A stretch of DNA of 64,000 nucleotides from Calothrix sp. PCC 7507 (GTDB lineage: Bacteria > Cyanobacteriota > Cyanobacteriia > Cyanobacteriales > Nostocaceae): NCBI RefSeq assembly GCF_000316575.1, contig NC_019682.1, positions 3,036,001-3,100,000 on the forward strand. The letters are read 5' to 3'. Below, in pieces: positions 51,724 to 62,480 of this stretch (within the stretch, counting starts at the first letter, position 1; the number at the start of each line of letters is the position of its first letter). Position numbers and translations under genes: made by a program. Below the pieces are notes generated by a model, which saw only the letters and a program-made list of their open reading frames with translations, did no database searches and was not told where the DNA came from.

Positions 51724-54276
51724 ATGGCTAAACGCAAACAAATATCAATTCTGATGGCGATGCTGACAGCAAGCTGCGCCTACGCTGCTGTCATCTTGGC
51801 AATTAATCCAGCACAAGCAGAAACAATTCCTTATGGGAGTGATGTTGAGCATCCTCTACTTTCACAAAATCCCCCCACTCCCACGGTGGTGCAAGTCACG
51901 GGAGTCAAGGTAAATCCTACTGATAAGGGTGTGGAAGTAATTTTAGAAACCACTCAAGGTGACAAGTTACAAATTAGCGATCGCAGTCAAGATCGTAGTT
52001 TCATTGCAGATATTCCTAATGCCCAATTACGCCTACCTAATGGTGATGGTTTTACATTCCGTTCGGAAAAACCACAAGTTGGTATTACTGAGATAAATGT
52101 TGTAAATGTTGACAACAATAATATCCGGGTGACGGTGGTGGGTGAAGCGAGTTTGCCTACTGTGGAATTGTTTGACGGTGATGAAGGTCTGATTTTTGGT
52201 GTAGTAGCTGCTACACAGCAGGCACAGCAGCCGCCAAGGGAAGGGGAAGAGTCAAAACCAGACGAGTCGATTGAGTTAGTCGTGACGGGAGAGCAAGATG
52301 GGTATCGCGTACCCAATGCAACAGTGGGAACTCGTACTGATACACCAATTTTAGATATTCCGCAGTCAATTCAGGTGATTCCGCAGCAGGTGCTGAAAGA
52401 CCAGCAAATTATCCGGGTTGATGATGCGTTGCGAAATGTTAGTGGTGTGGTGGGAAATTTTGCCCCATTTGGAAATAGCGAGGCGTTGACGCTGCGGGGG
52501 TTTGTGAGTGATAGCTACACTAACCTGGCGGTTGTGCGTGATGGCTTTCGCACCTATGATAACAGCAGTGTGCAAGAAACTGCAAATCTGGAACGGATTG
52601 AGGTGTTGAAGGGTCCGGCTTCGGTGCTTTATGGGCAAAATGACCCTGGTGGATTGATTAATTTGGTAACAAAGCAACCACTATCGAGTCCGTTCTACAG
52701 TTTTCAGGTACAGGCGGGTAGTTTTGGATTGGTGCGTCCTAGCTTCGATTTTTCGGGACCACTGAGTAAGGATGGGAGTGTTCTCTATCGGCTGAATGCT
52801 GCATATCAGCGGGAAGACGGGTTTCGCAGTTTTGAGACAAATACAGAGCGGTATTTTGCAGCTCCAGTTTTGAAGTGGAATCTGAGCGATCGCACTAACC
52901 TGTCTTTTTCACTGGAATATATCAAAAATCAAAGTCCTTACGATCCTGGTTTGATTGCTTTGGGTACTGGGGTGATTAATTCTCCTAGCGATCGCGTTTT
53001 CAATGAACCAGATGACTATATTCGGACGACATCCCTGAATATCGGCTACAACCTAGAACACAAATTTAGTGATAACTGGACGCTGCGTAATGCCTTCCGC
53101 TACGCCGATCAAGATTATCAAATTTTAGCGACAATCCCGATCTCTTTCGATGAATCCACGGGAATCCTCAACCGGATTTATGCAGCTAGGCAATACTTAT
53201 CACAAGATTACTCTTTGCAAACCAATGTAGTCGGTAAATTTACCACAGGTTTTATCAAACATACGCTTTTGGCAGGTGCGGATTTAGCCTGGTTCACCAA
53301 CGAAGATGTGTATTCAAATCCTGATTTCTTCAATCCAACTCCTCTGGATGTTTTTAACCCAGTGTATAAAAATCTTCCTAGACCAGATTTAACTAAAAAT
53401 GCACCACCTGGAACATTTGATGTCAACATCAACCGAGTAGGTGGTTTTGTGCAAGATCAACTGGCTTTGGGAGACGACTTAATTTTATTACTGAGTCTGC
53501 GTTTTGATGGCATTGATTATCGTAATACCTTTGAAAGTACTAGCAGATATGACAGTGCTTGGAGTCCTCGGGTGGGTTTTGTCTATAAACCGACTGATAC
53601 AGTTTCTGTGTATGCTAGCTATGCGCGATCGTTTACGCTCAACTTTGGACAAGATATCAACGGTGATTTTCTCCCTCCTCAAACTGCGGAAGGTTTGGAA
53701 GTAGGGGTGAAAGCCGAACTCTTCGATAAAAAATTGTTGGCGACTTTGGCATATTTTGACATTACCAAGCAAAACGTAGCGACTGCCGATCCAGTCATTC
53801 CTTTTGTTTCTGTGGCTACTGGAGAACAGCGTAGCCGGGGGCTGGAATTGGATATTAGCGGTCAAATTTTACCAGGATGGAATGTCATTGGCTTTTATGC
53901 TTACACCGAGGCCGAAGTTACTCAAGATAATGATATTCCCGTTGGTAATCGCTTACCTGGCGCTCCTCAACATAGTGCTGGGATGTGGACAACCTATGAA
54001 TTCCCATCCGGTGGATTAAAGGGTTTGGGTTTGGGAATTGGCGTGAATTATGTCAGTAATCGATTCGGCGATTTGCAAAATTCCTATGAGGTTGGGGATT
54101 ATTTCCTCACCAACGCCGCTATTTTTTATAAGCGAGATCAGTGGCGAATTGGGCTGAATTTCAAAAACTTGTTTGATGCTGAGTACATTTCCAGTGTGGG
54201 GGGGTCTTCTAGAATCACTGGTATTGCACCAGGATCTCCCTTTAGCGTAGTTGGCTCAATTTCTGTGGAGTTTTAA
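51724..54276 (+). CDS. TonB-dependent siderophore receptor with AMIN domain
   Basis: This 850-residue outer-membrane receptor has a signal peptide (MAKRKQISILMAMLTASCAYA), an AMIN domain (about residues 55-155, QVTGVKVNPTDKGVEVIL) characteristic of cyanobacterial receptors, then the plug (PILDIPQSIQVIPQQVL; ASVLYGQNDPGGLINLV) and a 22-strand barrel ending FSVVGSISVEF. It should take up ferric siderophores with TonB energy. An upstream in-frame TTG at 51661 is rejected because the signal peptide starts at the ATG. The PepSY gene follows in the same direction. Confidence 0.93.
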   Translation: MAKRKQISILMAMLTASCAYAAVILAINPAQAETIPYGSDVEHPLLSQNPPTPTVVQVTGVKVNPTDKGVEVILETTQGDKLQISDRSQDRSFIADIPNAQLRLPNGDGFTFRSEKPQVGITEINVVNVDNNNIRVTVVGEASLPTVELFDGDEGLIFGVVAATQQAQQPPREGEESKPDESIELVVTGEQDGYRVPNATVGTRTDTPILDIPQSIQVIPQQVLKDQQIIRVDDALRNVSGVVGNFAPFGNSEALTLRGFVSDSYTNLAVVRDGFRTYDNSSVQETANLERIEVLKGPASVLYGQNDPGGLINLVTKQPLSSPFYSFQVQAGSFGLVRPSFDFSGPLSKDGSVLYRLNAAYQREDGFRSFETNTERYFAAPVLKWNLSDRTNLSFSLEYIKNQSPYDPGLIALGTGVINSPSDRVFNEPDDYIRTTSLNIGYNLEHKFSDNWTLRNAFRYADQDYQILATIPISFDESTGILNRIYAARQYLSQDYSLQTNVVGKFTTGFIKHTLLAGADLAWFTNEDVYSNPDFFNPTPLDVFNPVYKNLPRPDLTKNAPPGTFDVNINRVGGFVQDQLALGDDLILLLSLRFDGIDYRNTFESTSRYDSAWSPRVGFVYKPTDTVSVYASYARSFTLNFGQDINGDFLPPQTAEGLEVGVKAELFDKKLLATLAYFDITKQNVATADPVIPFVSVATGEQRSRGLELDISGQILPGWNVIGFYAYTEAEVTQDNDIPVGNRLPGAPQHSAGMWTTYEFPSGGLKGLGLGIGVNYVSNRFGDLQNSYEVGDYFLTNAAIFYKRDQWRIGLNFKNLFDAEYISSVGGSSRITGIAPGSPFSVVGSISVEF

Positions 54277-54282
54277 TCAGTG

Positions 54283-55353
54283 ATGAAATTACGAAATCGG
54301 CTGTTAACATTGCATGGGTTTGTGGGCATTTTAGGTGGACTGCTATTGGTGGTGATGGGCTTGACAGGGAGTGCGATCGTTTTTCACCAAGAGATCGATC
54401 GCACTCTGAATCCACACTTGATGCAAGTTGTCCCCCAAGGTGAACGGGTAGCGATCGCCACATTCTTCTCATCGGCTCAAGCTGCTATACCTAACGCCAG
54501 ACTGGAATCGATTCAATTTCCTCAAACCCCTGATGCTACTTATCATCTAGGATTTAAATCCGGGAAACAGACATGGCAAGAAATGTTTATCCATCCCTAC
54601 ACGGGTAAAATTTTGGGTATTCGCCAAAGTGGTCGGACTCTGATTAGTATCCTCTATGCAATTCACCATGACTTCTCGGCGGGAACGGTAGGCTTATATC
54701 TAGTTGGCATCAGTGGGTTAATTTTGATACTACAAGCCATAACTGGGCTAATTCTGTGGACAGGGTGGCGCAAACTCGCCACTGGCTTCCGGATTCGTTG
54801 GGGTGCGCCTACCCAACTGCTAAATTTCGATTTGCACAATGTGGGCGGGGCGATCGCTAATCTATTCTTACTGATGATTGGGTTGACTGGTGTTGTGATT
54901 GTGATAGCACACATTGTCCTCGATCCTCATCACGAAGCACAAATATTTCCCCCATTTCAACCGGCGATCGCCATCAACGAACTACTCCAAACAGCCGATA
55001 ATTCTATACCAGATGGCACAACCACCTCTGTATCTTTCCCAGATGCTCAAAAAATGGTAGTCATGAAGAAACTACCCCAAGATCATCCCCGACTTTATTT
55101 CAGTTCCGTCACGGTGGATGGAGCAACAGGTAATGTTTTACAAGTCAATAAGGTTGTCGAGAAACCACTAATGTGGAAGTTTCTCACACCAATCGTCGAT
55201 CTGCACTTTGGTAGTTTTGGTGGGCTACCTACTCGGATTCTCTATGTGTTTATAGGGTTTATGCCTTTAATGTTACTTATTACTGGTGTGATCATGTGGA
55301 AGCGGCGACGACTAAAAAGTAAGCGGGAAGAGATGATTGTAGTCCACAGGTAA
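54283..55353 (+). CDS. PepSY-associated membrane protein (siderophore/iron linked)
   Basis: This 356-residue inner-membrane protein has four or more membrane segments and two PepSY-type periplasmic regions: RNRLLTLHGFVGILGGLLLVVMGLTGS at the start, HHDFSAGTVGLYLVGISGL in the middle and MPLMLLITGVIMWKRRR at the end. This is the family placed next to TonB siderophore receptors, where some members reduce ferric siderophores. It begins 6 bp after the receptor stop (ATG at 54283; GTG at 54280 also possible), forming one operon. Confidence 0.9.
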   Translation: MKLRNRLLTLHGFVGILGGLLLVVMGLTGSAIVFHQEIDRTLNPHLMQVVPQGERVAIATFFSSAQAAIPNARLESIQFPQTPDATYHLGFKSGKQTWQEMFIHPYTGKILGIRQSGRTLISILYAIHHDFSAGTVGLYLVGISGLILILQAITGLILWTGWRKLATGFRIRWGAPTQLLNFDLHNVGGAIANLFLLMIGLTGVVIVIAHIVLDPHHEAQIFPPFQPAIAINELLQTADNSIPDGTTTSVSFPDAQKMVVMKKLPQDHPRLYFSSVTVDGATGNVLQVNKVVEKPLMWKFLTPIVDLHFGSFGGLPTRILYVFIGFMPLMLLITGVIMWKRRRLKSKREEMIVVHR

Positions 55354-55497
55354 TACCGTTTCACTCGGTGATATAAGTAGTTGGACAAAATTAAATTCAT
55401 TCGTGGAAATAGGGAGCAGGGAACAGAAAGATAATGTGTGTAATTAATTCTGTTGAAGTACTTACCTCGTTTTGTGCGAGTCCTTAAAATTGAATGC

Positions 55498-55860
55498 TCA
55501 AACTGCACTAAAAGCTGCCAACAGTTGTACCATTTTTGCCTTAAGTAGTGTGATGGCTTCTTCTAAAGACTCACAAGGTTCAGTATCTAGCAAGTGGGCA
55601 TCGCCTGCATCAGCACTTGACCAAAGATAACTGTGTTGCCCTACTGTTAAACATGCTTGCCACTTATCTTCATAAGTATCGAGTGTGATGAAAAAACTCC
55701 GTGACATGAGGACTTCGGGGTTAAGGACAAACTCTCCCCAAACAGAGAAGCCAAAATACTCGCTATTTTTTTCGTTAATGTATTCCCAGTTGGTCAAGTT
55801 AGGAAAAGCAGCTTGAGCTTGGGCTAAAACTTGTTGAATTTCAGCTTCTGTGAGGATCAT
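55498..55860 (-). CDS. Small conserved-looking protein of unknown function
   Basis: This 120-residue protein opens MILTEAEIQQVLAQAQAAFPNL and has a beta-rich middle (FGFSVWGEFVLNPEVLMSRSFFITLDTYEDKWQACL cut by turns) ending in a helix. The layout resembles small cyanobacterial proteins without assigned role. It lies 15 bp downstream of moxR on the same strand, so they may be co-transcribed. Confidence 0.65.
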   Translation of the reverse strand: MILTEAEIQQVLAQAQAAFPNLTNWEYINEKNSEYFGFSVWGEFVLNPEVLMSRSFFITLDTYEDKWQACLTVGQHSYLWSSADAGDAHLLDTEPCESLEEAITLLKAKMVQLLAAFSAV

Positions 55861-55875
55861 GTCTACCTTTTGACT

Positions 55876-56784
55876 TTAAGGAATGGGTTGCGATCGCAAT
55901 AACCGCTCAACTACACTTCTAGCACTGCGTCCTCCCCTAGGAATGAGGCGATGGCAAAGAACATGAGGGACAAGGAATTTCACGTCATCAGGAATGGCAT
56001 AGTCACGCCCCAACAGAAAAGCTAACGCTTGGGTGGCTCGTTGTAGTGCCAGGGTACCGCGAGGACTAACGCCTAGAGATATTTCCTCATCTTGCCTTGT
56101 TGCCCTGACTAATTCCAAAATGTATTGTTGCAGGGAGCTTTCCACTCTTACCTGGGCGCAGAGTTGCCGCAATTGAGTGACTTCTGCCAAGGTAATACAA
56201 GGCTGCAAATCAGCAACTTTTACACCATCTGCTTGGGTTTGCAGCATCTGGAGTTCTTCTCTTTCGGATGGATAACCCAAACTCAACGACAGCATAAACC
56301 GATCCATCTGCGCTTCTGGTAGAGGGAAAGTACCTTGGTACTCGACGGGGTTTTGAGTAGCAATCACAAAGAAAGGTGTAGGAACGGGACGGGAAACACC
56401 ATCAACTGTCACCTGATGTTCTTCCATCACTTCCAGCAAAGCCGATTGTGTGCGGGGTGTGGCGCGGTTGATTTCGTCAGCTAATAAGATATTGGCAAAT
56501 ATTGGCCCAGGAAGAAAGCTAAATTCCCCATTTTTGGGGTTCCAGATATTTGTACCAGTGATATCTGTGGGTAATAAATCAGGAGTACATTGTAACCGTT
56601 GGAACTTGCCATCGAGCGATCGCGCCAGGGATTTAGCGAGGAGAGTTTTGCCGACACCAGGGACATCTTCTAACAGTGCATGACCACCACCCAACAGGGC
56701 AACTAACACTAGGCGGATCGCGTCACTTTTGCCAACGATAGTCTGAGCCAGGTTTTGAGTTAAAGCGTCAATTTTGTCTCTCAT
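55876..56784 (-). CDS. MoxR-type AAA+ ATPase
   Basis: This 302-residue chaperone-like ATPase has Walker A DVPGVGKTLLAKSLA, Walker B LLADEINRATPRTQ, sensor 1 FFVIATQNPVEYQG and sensor 2 SPRGTLALQRA. MoxR ATPases help assemble metal or multi-protein complexes, often together with VWA proteins, none of which is next to it here. The ATG at 56784 is preferred; the frame to 56862 runs into low-complexity TTTTGGATT repeats. Confidence 0.93.
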   Translation of the reverse strand: MRDKIDALTQNLAQTIVGKSDAIRLVLVALLGGGHALLEDVPGVGKTLLAKSLARSLDGKFQRLQCTPDLLPTDITGTNIWNPKNGEFSFLPGPIFANILLADEINRATPRTQSALLEVMEEHQVTVDGVSRPVPTPFFVIATQNPVEYQGTFPLPEAQMDRFMLSLSLGYPSEREELQMLQTQADGVKVADLQPCITLAEVTQLRQLCAQVRVESSLQQYILELVRATRQDEEISLGVSPRGTLALQRATQALAFLLGRDYAIPDDVKFLVPHVLCHRLIPRGGRSARSVVERLLRSQPIP

Positions 56785-56854
56785 TGATTTAGGGGATTGG
56801 GGATTGGGAATGGGGCAATTCAATTTTGGATTTTGGATTGGCAATTTTGGATTC

Positions 56855-56925
56855 GACTTCAATCTAAAATCTAAAATCTAAAATCTAAAATTCCTAGGGC
56901 ATTGGGCATTGGGCATTGGATAAAT
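56855..56925. repeat. Two short tandem repeats, ATCTAAA and TTGGGCA
   Basis: At least four copies of ATCTAAA are followed by three copies of TTGGGCA upstream of moxR. Both are heptanucleotide families of heterocystous cyanobacteria, and the first recurs before pheS near 60820. Confidence 0.9.
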
Positions 56926-56959
56926 TACCTATTCCTCAGTCCCCAGTCCCTAGTCCCCA

Positions 56960-58075
56960 TTATTCCCACTCAGCGCTCAAAACTTCTCTAGCGACGGTGC
57001 AGTCTAGTTGAATTTGTGTTTTCAAGGCTTCGAGATCAGGAAATTTTTGTTCAGGGCGCAAAAATTGTACTAGCTGTACTGCCAGTTTCTTACCATATAA
57101 ATCGCCGTTCCAATCAAACAGATGTACTTCTACAGATGGATCAGTACCATTTACTGTGGGGCGAATGCCGATATTCATCACACCCAAGCAGGTAGGCGCT
57201 GCAACGGGATTTGGTGTATCATTGAGAGTCGAAACACGGACAGCATAAACACCTTGGCGGGGCAAAAACTTGTCTTTTGGTAGTTGTAGGTTAGCAGTGG
57301 GAAAACCAATAGTTCTACCCAGTTTTTGACCTTGAATGACAATACCGTAGAGGGTGTAGGCTCGTCCTAGGAGAAGATTTGCACTTTTGATATCACCAGT
57401 TTCGAGAGTGTGGCGGATGAGTGAGGTGCTAATGCTAGGCTCATCGGAGGCAGGAACATGATCACAAGTGTTGTCTTCTGGTAAATTGCTGTTGCCTGCA
57501 CAGGTTTCCAAGGGGACAATAGTCACGGGGATGTGATATTTTGCGGCGAGTAACTGTAAACCCTCAGCCGTACCAGTACGGTGCTTACCAAAACAAAAAT
57601 CTTGTCCAACACTAATTTGCTGACATTGCAGTTGTTGCACCAGAATTTTTTCGACAAACTCTTCAGGAGATAAAGCAGATAATTCTTTATCGAAGGGTAG
57701 TAGTACTAGCTGTTCTATTCCTAGCGATCGCAATTGCTCGACTTTTTCATCTAATGGAGTTAATAAAGTCCGGGGTTGTCCCGAAAAAAACTCCTGTGGA
57801 TGGGGATGAAATGTAACAACTGTTGAGTATATGTGTTCGTGTGTTGATGTTGGAGGTTTTTCTGATTGGGGTGGGCGTTCTAGTAAATTTCCCCCCTCTC
57901 CCTCTTCCCCCCTCTCCCCCTCTCTTCTTGCTGGCTGCAAAACTGGTTGAATTACTCTTTGATGACCGAGATGCACACCATCAAATTTGCCAAGAGCAAC
58001 AGCAGTTGGTGTTAGCAGCCCCTCCATCGAAGAAGCAACCCACACAGAACACCCATTTTGAGACAAATTTAGCAC
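56960..58075 (-). CDS. ribF: Bifunctional riboflavin kinase/FAD synthetase
   Basis: RibF makes FMN and then FAD from riboflavin. The 371-residue protein has the N-terminal adenylyltransferase (VALGKFDGVHLGHQRVI and EPSISTSLIRHTLETGDI) and C-terminal kinase (GRTIGFPTANLQLP, EVHLFDWNGDLYGKKL). An unusual low-complexity insert rich in Glu and Gly at about residues 50-75 (REGERGEEGEGG) follows the first motif. The start is read as GTG or ATG at 58075, giving the full adenylyltransferase domain. Confidence 0.93.
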   Translation of the reverse strand: MLNLSQNGCSVWVASSMEGLLTPTAVALGKFDGVHLGHQRVIQPVLQPARREGERGEEGEGGNLLERPPQSEKPPTSTHEHIYSTVVTFHPHPQEFFSGQPRTLLTPLDEKVEQLRSLGIEQLVLLPFDKELSALSPEEFVEKILVQQLQCQQISVGQDFCFGKHRTGTAEGLQLLAAKYHIPVTIVPLETCAGNSNLPEDNTCDHVPASDEPSISTSLIRHTLETGDIKSANLLLGRAYTLYGIVIQGQKLGRTIGFPTANLQLPKDKFLPRQGVYAVRVSTLNDTPNPVAAPTCLGVMNIGIRPTVNGTDPSVEVHLFDWNGDLYGKKLAVQLVQFLRPEQKFPDLEALKTQIQLDCTVAREVLSAEWE

Positions 58076-58565
58076 GTGGATTCTGGGATTTGAGGTTTAT
58101 TTAGCTATCAGCCACAAGCTACCTGATGGGTAACCGCTTCAAAGAGGAAGCGCTTTCTAGACTGTCTGGGACTTTATTAGGTGCGGAGCCGGAGCTACTT
58201 TGGCTCTGATTCTTGACATCTTAGACTGAATGGCACTAAGTTTAAAAATTTTTATCCTGGAAATAAATTTCCGGCTACAAGCTAAAATCCGTTAAAACAG
58301 CTTACGAACTTGATTGTAGTTAGCTTTTAGCCAAAACTTTAGTTCTCGGCTGATCTTAGCGCCATTCCCTGCTTGACCTCTCGTCGTCACAAGTAAGTTT
58401 GGCAATTTGACCTATTCAGCCCCAAGACAAGGCATTTACGGCTGTCTAATTTTGCCCAAAGCGTGTCCTCCAATTTTTGCGGCATAGCCAAAGGGTAAGC
58501 TCTTTTGCTGAGAGCTGACAATTACCAATCTAATCTAAAATTTATAGCCGCTGGGACTGCCACCT
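58076..58565. other. Gene-free stretch between ribF and the MBL gene
   Basis: Nothing coding is supported. It has two hairpins, CGCTTCAAAGAGGAAGCG (about 58135) and GAGCCGGAGCTACTTTGGCTC (about 58183), and scattered inverted AGCTTAGCT pieces. A non-coding RNA cannot be excluded, but no known RNA family was recognised. Confidence 0.5.
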
Positions 58566-59462
58566 TTAAGCTGAAAATTTGCTGATAGGAAAAGATTCTG
58601 ATAAGGAGACGGAAACAGGAATCTGTATTACCATTCCTTCTCGTGCCATAATTGCACCAGGATACTTTTCGAGGGCTTGTTTGCCTACGATATCTAAAAA
58701 GTCATCATTGTGAGCGGGGTCGTGGTGGAAAATTACCAAAGTTTTGACATTAGCGGCTTTGGCTATTTTGATAGCTTCTTGCCATGTGGAATGTCCCCAG
58801 CCAATTTTTGGGTGCGATGGAGAATGATATTCCTCATCAGTATAGGTGGAGTCGTAGATTAAGATGTCGGCATTACGAGATAGCCACAGGACATTTTCAT
58901 CTAATCTATCAGCAAAATGTTCAGTATCAGTAATGTAAGCAGCCGCTCCGCCATGCCAATTAACTCGGTAGCCCACAGCTTCACCGGGATGGTTTAGTGG
59001 TGCTGTTTCTACGGTGATATCATTGATGCGTATTGGTTGACCTGGTGTAATGTCGCAGAAACTCAAATTTGCCTGCATGATTTGCAGGGGTACGGGAAAA
59101 TTGGGGTGGAGCATCTGATCATTGAGGCGCTGTTCGATAGTGGAACCATCGGGAGCGATCGCACCGTAGATGCGAAAATTATTTCCTTTGACAAACCCTG
59201 GGCTAAAGAAGGGAAACCCCTGCATGTGATCCCAGTGAGAGTGGGTAAAAAATATATGAGCTTCTGTTGGCATTTGGCGCAACAAAGATTGCCCCAAAAC
59301 ATGCAGTCCTGTACCACCATCGAAAATTAAGCGTTTACCGCCCGCTTGCATTTCAACGCAAGGGGTATTACCGCCATAACGGACGGTGTGTGGTCCTGGA
59401 CTGGGGATGCTACCACGAACGCCCCAAAATTGCACGGTGAATTGGTTCTCTATCCTTGACAT
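58566..59462 (-). CDS. MBL-fold metal-dependent hydrolase
   Basis: This 298-residue metallo-beta-lactamase fold protein has the metal site FFTHSHWDHMQG near residue 85, a GGNTPC opening and DTEHFADRL/YDSTYTDEEY with further ligands. Members of this group act as phosphodiesterases or lactonases; the substrate is not known. The ATG at 59462 (MSRIENQFTVQFWG) fits family starts better than the upstream in-frame ATG at 59495. Confidence 0.88.
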   Translation of the reverse strand: MSRIENQFTVQFWGVRGSIPSPGPHTVRYGGNTPCVEMQAGGKRLIFDGGTGLHVLGQSLLRQMPTEAHIFFTHSHWDHMQGFPFFSPGFVKGNNFRIYGAIAPDGSTIEQRLNDQMLHPNFPVPLQIMQANLSFCDITPGQPIRINDITVETAPLNHPGEAVGYRVNWHGGAAAYITDTEHFADRLDENVLWLSRNADILIYDSTYTDEEYHSPSHPKIGWGHSTWQEAIKIAKAANVKTLVIFHHDPAHNDDFLDIVGKQALEKYPGAIMAREGMVIQIPVSVSLSESFPISKFSA

Positions 59463-59746
59463 GGGTGTTGCTTGCTGGACTGAGCGGGCGATCAATCAAA
59501 AAAATGTTACTTATTTTGTTCAGTTTATGCTGTCTGACTGTTTTTAGTCGCAGGGGAATTTGTTGGTAAAACAGCATACCCTGTTAAGGACTGTTTTAGT
59601 AAAGGTGAGTGAGGTACTATAAGGCACTAGACTTAGGTTGTTTTGGTTTACGCGATCGCAAAGATCAAAAGCGCTCCTACTTTATAGCCTAAATTTTTCG
59701 TCAATGCATTTAATTACCCCCTGTTGCCTTCCCGGCATCAAATAAT

Positions 59747-60544
59747 TCATGTCAATGAGAATTCCCACGTAGACAATTCCTGCAATCCAGTTGCGTAGGT
59801 AAGATTATATTGCAGTGGCGTGATGCTAATAAAATTTTTGCGGATTACATGCACATCTGTGGGTATATTCTGTGGCAAATTTAACCCTTCTGGGGGTTCT
59901 ACATCCTCAATCACTTCCCCGGTCAACCAGTAGTATGTTTTACCACGGGGATCGACTCGCTGGTCAAATACATCAACGTAGCGTCTTATTCCCTGACGAG
60001 TGATGGTGACTCCAGCTATTTCGTCCCACTTCACAGAGGGAATATTCACATTGAGCAACATTAATTCTGGTAAAGGTTTTGCCGTCAATTGGTCTACTAG
60101 GATTTTGGCAAAGTTCGCAGCAGGTTGAAAGTCTCTAGATATGTGACTAGCAAGACTAAGTGCGACGCTAGGAATACCCTCTATCAGCCCCTCCATCGCT
60201 GCAGAAACAGTCCCAGAATAGAGAATTTCGGTGCCTAAATTTGCACCTTGATTAACGCCAGATAGCACTAAGTCGGGAGGAGATTCTAGCAAAGCCCACA
60301 ATGCCAACTTCACACAGTCGGAAGGAGTACCATCACAAGCCCAAGCTTTGACTGCAGGATGAAAAATTGACTCGACAATTTCGGCGCGAATGGGTTGCTG
60401 CAAAGTTAGTCCGTGTCCGGTTGCCGATCGCTCCCGATCAGGACAAACTACAGTTACATGATGACCAGCTTCTGCTAAACAGTTAGCTAGGGTACGAATA
60501 CCCAAGGCAGAAATTCCATCGTCATTACTAATGAGCAATTTCAT
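59747..60544 (-). CDS. surE: 5'/3'-nucleotidase SurE
   Basis: SurE dephosphorylates nucleoside monophosphates in stationary phase. The 265-residue protein begins [16 protein letters not shown] with the metal-binding NDDG, then [25 protein letters not shown] and [19 protein letters not shown], all diagnostic. It is single and lies between the MBL and pheS genes. Confidence 0.96.
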   Translation of the reverse strand: MKLLISNDDGISALGIRTLANCLAEAGHHVTVVCPDRERSATGHGLTLQQPIRAEIVESIFHPAVKAWACDGTPSDCVKLALWALLESPPDLVLSGVNQGANLGTEILYSGTVSAAMEGLIEGIPSVALSLASHISRDFQPAANFAKILVDQLTAKPLPELMLLNVNIPSVKWDEIAGVTITRQGIRRYVDVFDQRVDPRGKTYYWLTGEVIEDVEPPEGLNLPQNIPTDVHVIRKNFISITPLQYNLTYATGLQELSTWEFSLT

Positions 60545-60859
60545 AGTCAGTTGTCAGTTGTCAGTTGTCATTAGTCATTAGTTATGTGTTATTAGTCATT
60601 TGTCAATGTCAGGTATCACAAACATCAGGCAAAAAAACACACTCACACGCTCCATCACCTCTAAACTGGTAAGCAGAGGTGCGATTTTAACTTGTACTGT
60701 TGATTCATTCATGGCACATTGCTAAGGTTAATTTTCCTTCATTAGTTGCTAGTTGTTTGTGTTTTGCCACTGACAACTAACTACTGAAAAATAACAAAAC
60801 GGATTGATCTGTGGGGTCAATCCAAAATCTAAAATCTAAAATCCAAAATTGTCTGACCA

Positions 60860-61852
60860 ATGACTAACAATTTAGAGGCTCAACTTTTAGCACTGCGGCA
60901 AGAAGGAGAACAAGCGATCGCTGCTGCTGACACCCTAGAACGTCTAGAAGAACTCAGAGTTAGCTATCTGGGTAAAAAAGGACAACTAGGGGTGTTGTTG
61001 CGGAGTATGGGCAGTCTGAGTGCAGAGGAACGCCCAATAATTGGGGCGATCGCCAATACTGTTAAAGAATCCCTGCAAACTAATTTAGACCAGCAGCGTA
61101 CAGCCCTGGAAACTGCTCAAATTCATCTCCAGCTAGAGGCGGAAACTCTGGATGTGACAATGCCAGGAATTTATCGTCCCCAGGGTCGCATCCATCCCCT
61201 GAATGGCATTATTGACCGGGCGTTGGATGTCTTTGTCGGCATGGGTTATACCGTGGCTGAAGGGCTAGAAATGGAAACAGATTACTACAATTTTGAGGCT
61301 CTGAATACTCCGCCCGATCACCCCGCCCGTGATATGCAAGATACCTTCTACCTCCCAGATGGTAATCTACTGCGGACTCACACCTCATCAGTCCAAATTC
61401 GCTACATGGAAAAAGAAGAACCACCCATCCGGGTTGTGGCTCCAGGGCGCGTCTATCGGCGAGATAATGTAGACGCGACGCACTCGGCAGTTTTCCATCA
61501 AATAGAACTCTTAGCCATTGATGAGGGACTGACTTTTACAGACCTCAAAGGCACAATTAAGGTATTTTTACAAGCAATTTTTGGCGATCTACCAATTCGC
61601 TTCCGCGCCAGTTATTTCCCATTCACTGAACCCTCGGCTGAGGTAGATTTACAGTGGAATGGTCGCTGGCTGGAAGTTATGGGCTGCGGTATGGTCGATC
61701 CGAATGTGCTTAAAGCTGTGGGTTATGATCCAGAAATTTATACCGGATTTGCCGCTGGCTTTGGTGTAGAACGCTTTGCGATGGTGTTACACCAAATTGA
61801 TGATATTCGTCGTTTATATGCTAGTGATTTGCGGTTTTTACAGCAATTTTAG
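60860..61852 (+). CDS. pheS: Phenylalanyl-tRNA synthetase alpha chain
   Basis: PheS charges tRNA-Phe together with the beta chain. The 330-residue protein has the N-terminal helical coiled part ([21 protein letters not shown]), class II motif 2 ([26 protein letters not shown]) and motif 3 ([18 protein letters not shown]). No pheT follows here, as in other cyanobacteria where the two are apart. A terminator hairpin comes after it. Confidence 0.96.
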   Translation: MTNNLEAQLLALRQEGEQAIAAADTLERLEELRVSYLGKKGQLGVLLRSMGSLSAEERPIIGAIANTVKESLQTNLDQQRTALETAQIHLQLEAETLDVTMPGIYRPQGRIHPLNGIIDRALDVFVGMGYTVAEGLEMETDYYNFEALNTPPDHPARDMQDTFYLPDGNLLRTHTSSVQIRYMEKEEPPIRVVAPGRVYRRDNVDATHSAVFHQIELLAIDEGLTFTDLKGTIKVFLQAIFGDLPIRFRASYFPFTEPSAEVDLQWNGRWLEVMGCGMVDPNVLKAVGYDPEIYTGFAAGFGVERFAMVLHQIDDIRRLYASDLRFLQQF

Positions 61853-61906
61853 AGAAATATCAGGGGAATAGCAAAAAATAAATTACCCAATATTTTAGTT
61901 GCTAGG

Positions 61907-61940
61907 GTGCGTCAGTTCTTGATATTTGGAACTGGCGCAC
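61907..61940 (+). terminator. Hairpin terminator after pheS
   Basis: GTGCGTCAGTTC pairs with GAACTGGCGCAC around a TTGATATTTG loop, followed by a TTT tract. It is 55 bp after the pheS stop and has a strong stem with one mismatch. Confidence 0.7.
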
Positions 61941-62480
61941 TTTACATATTGGGGATTTTTCTATTGGAAGTTAGGATTTACGCATTGACAAAAAACATGA
62001 AATATAAATAGTGGGGAAACGCACATAAGTAATCGGACAAAAATATTTACAGTCATTGCGAGCGGAGCGAAGCAATCGCAGGGGTTGGGATTGCTTCATT
62101 CCGCTACGCTCCATTCGCAATGACATTGTGTAATTAATTCTGTCAGACTACTTATTTCTTAGGGGTTTATTCGCCATCAATATAATCATTAATCAAATTT
62201 ATAGCGATGCGGTGGCGGTTACTTTCCAAAGGTTCTCCGTCGTCAAAAATCAAATTGGTGGGTGGTATGGGTGGGTTTTACCAATCCACTGCTTTTTCTC
62301 CAGAGTTGGTTGCTGCTGTGGTTTCTGGCGATATAGTCAAGACCCCTTGTGAGCATTTAACCATTTTTTCCTAGTATCTCTTATTCCGTGAGAGGTTGTT
62401 TGAGCTAAAAGCGATCGCTCAATTATTGCAAATTAGCTTTAGAAGTAAAATATTCAGTATGCAACTCCTCTTTACGGAAT
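61941..62480. other. Repeat-rich stretch with a gene fragment
   Basis: Apart from the fragment at 62167-62280, no gene is supported. GTCATTGCGAGCGGAGCGAA (62052-62079) and GAAGCAATC...CGCAATGAC (62089-62124) form a dispersed palindrome of a well-known Nostocales type. Confidence 0.65.
62167..62280 (-). pseudogene. Fragment of a Uma2-type gene
   Basis: The minus strand reads NPPIPPTNLIFDDGEPLESN and then RHRIAINLINDYIDGE before a stop at 62167. FDDGEPLESNRHR is a common opening of Uma2 family proteins. A stop lies just upstream of NPPIPP and there is no continuation, so it is a decayed or deleted copy. Two full Uma2 genes follow. Confidence 0.5.

Noticed and set aside
58076-58565. Possible structured RNA gene between ribF and the MBL gene
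   Set aside because: Hairpins are present but no conserved signature of tmRNA, RNase P RNA or 6S RNA could be identified.
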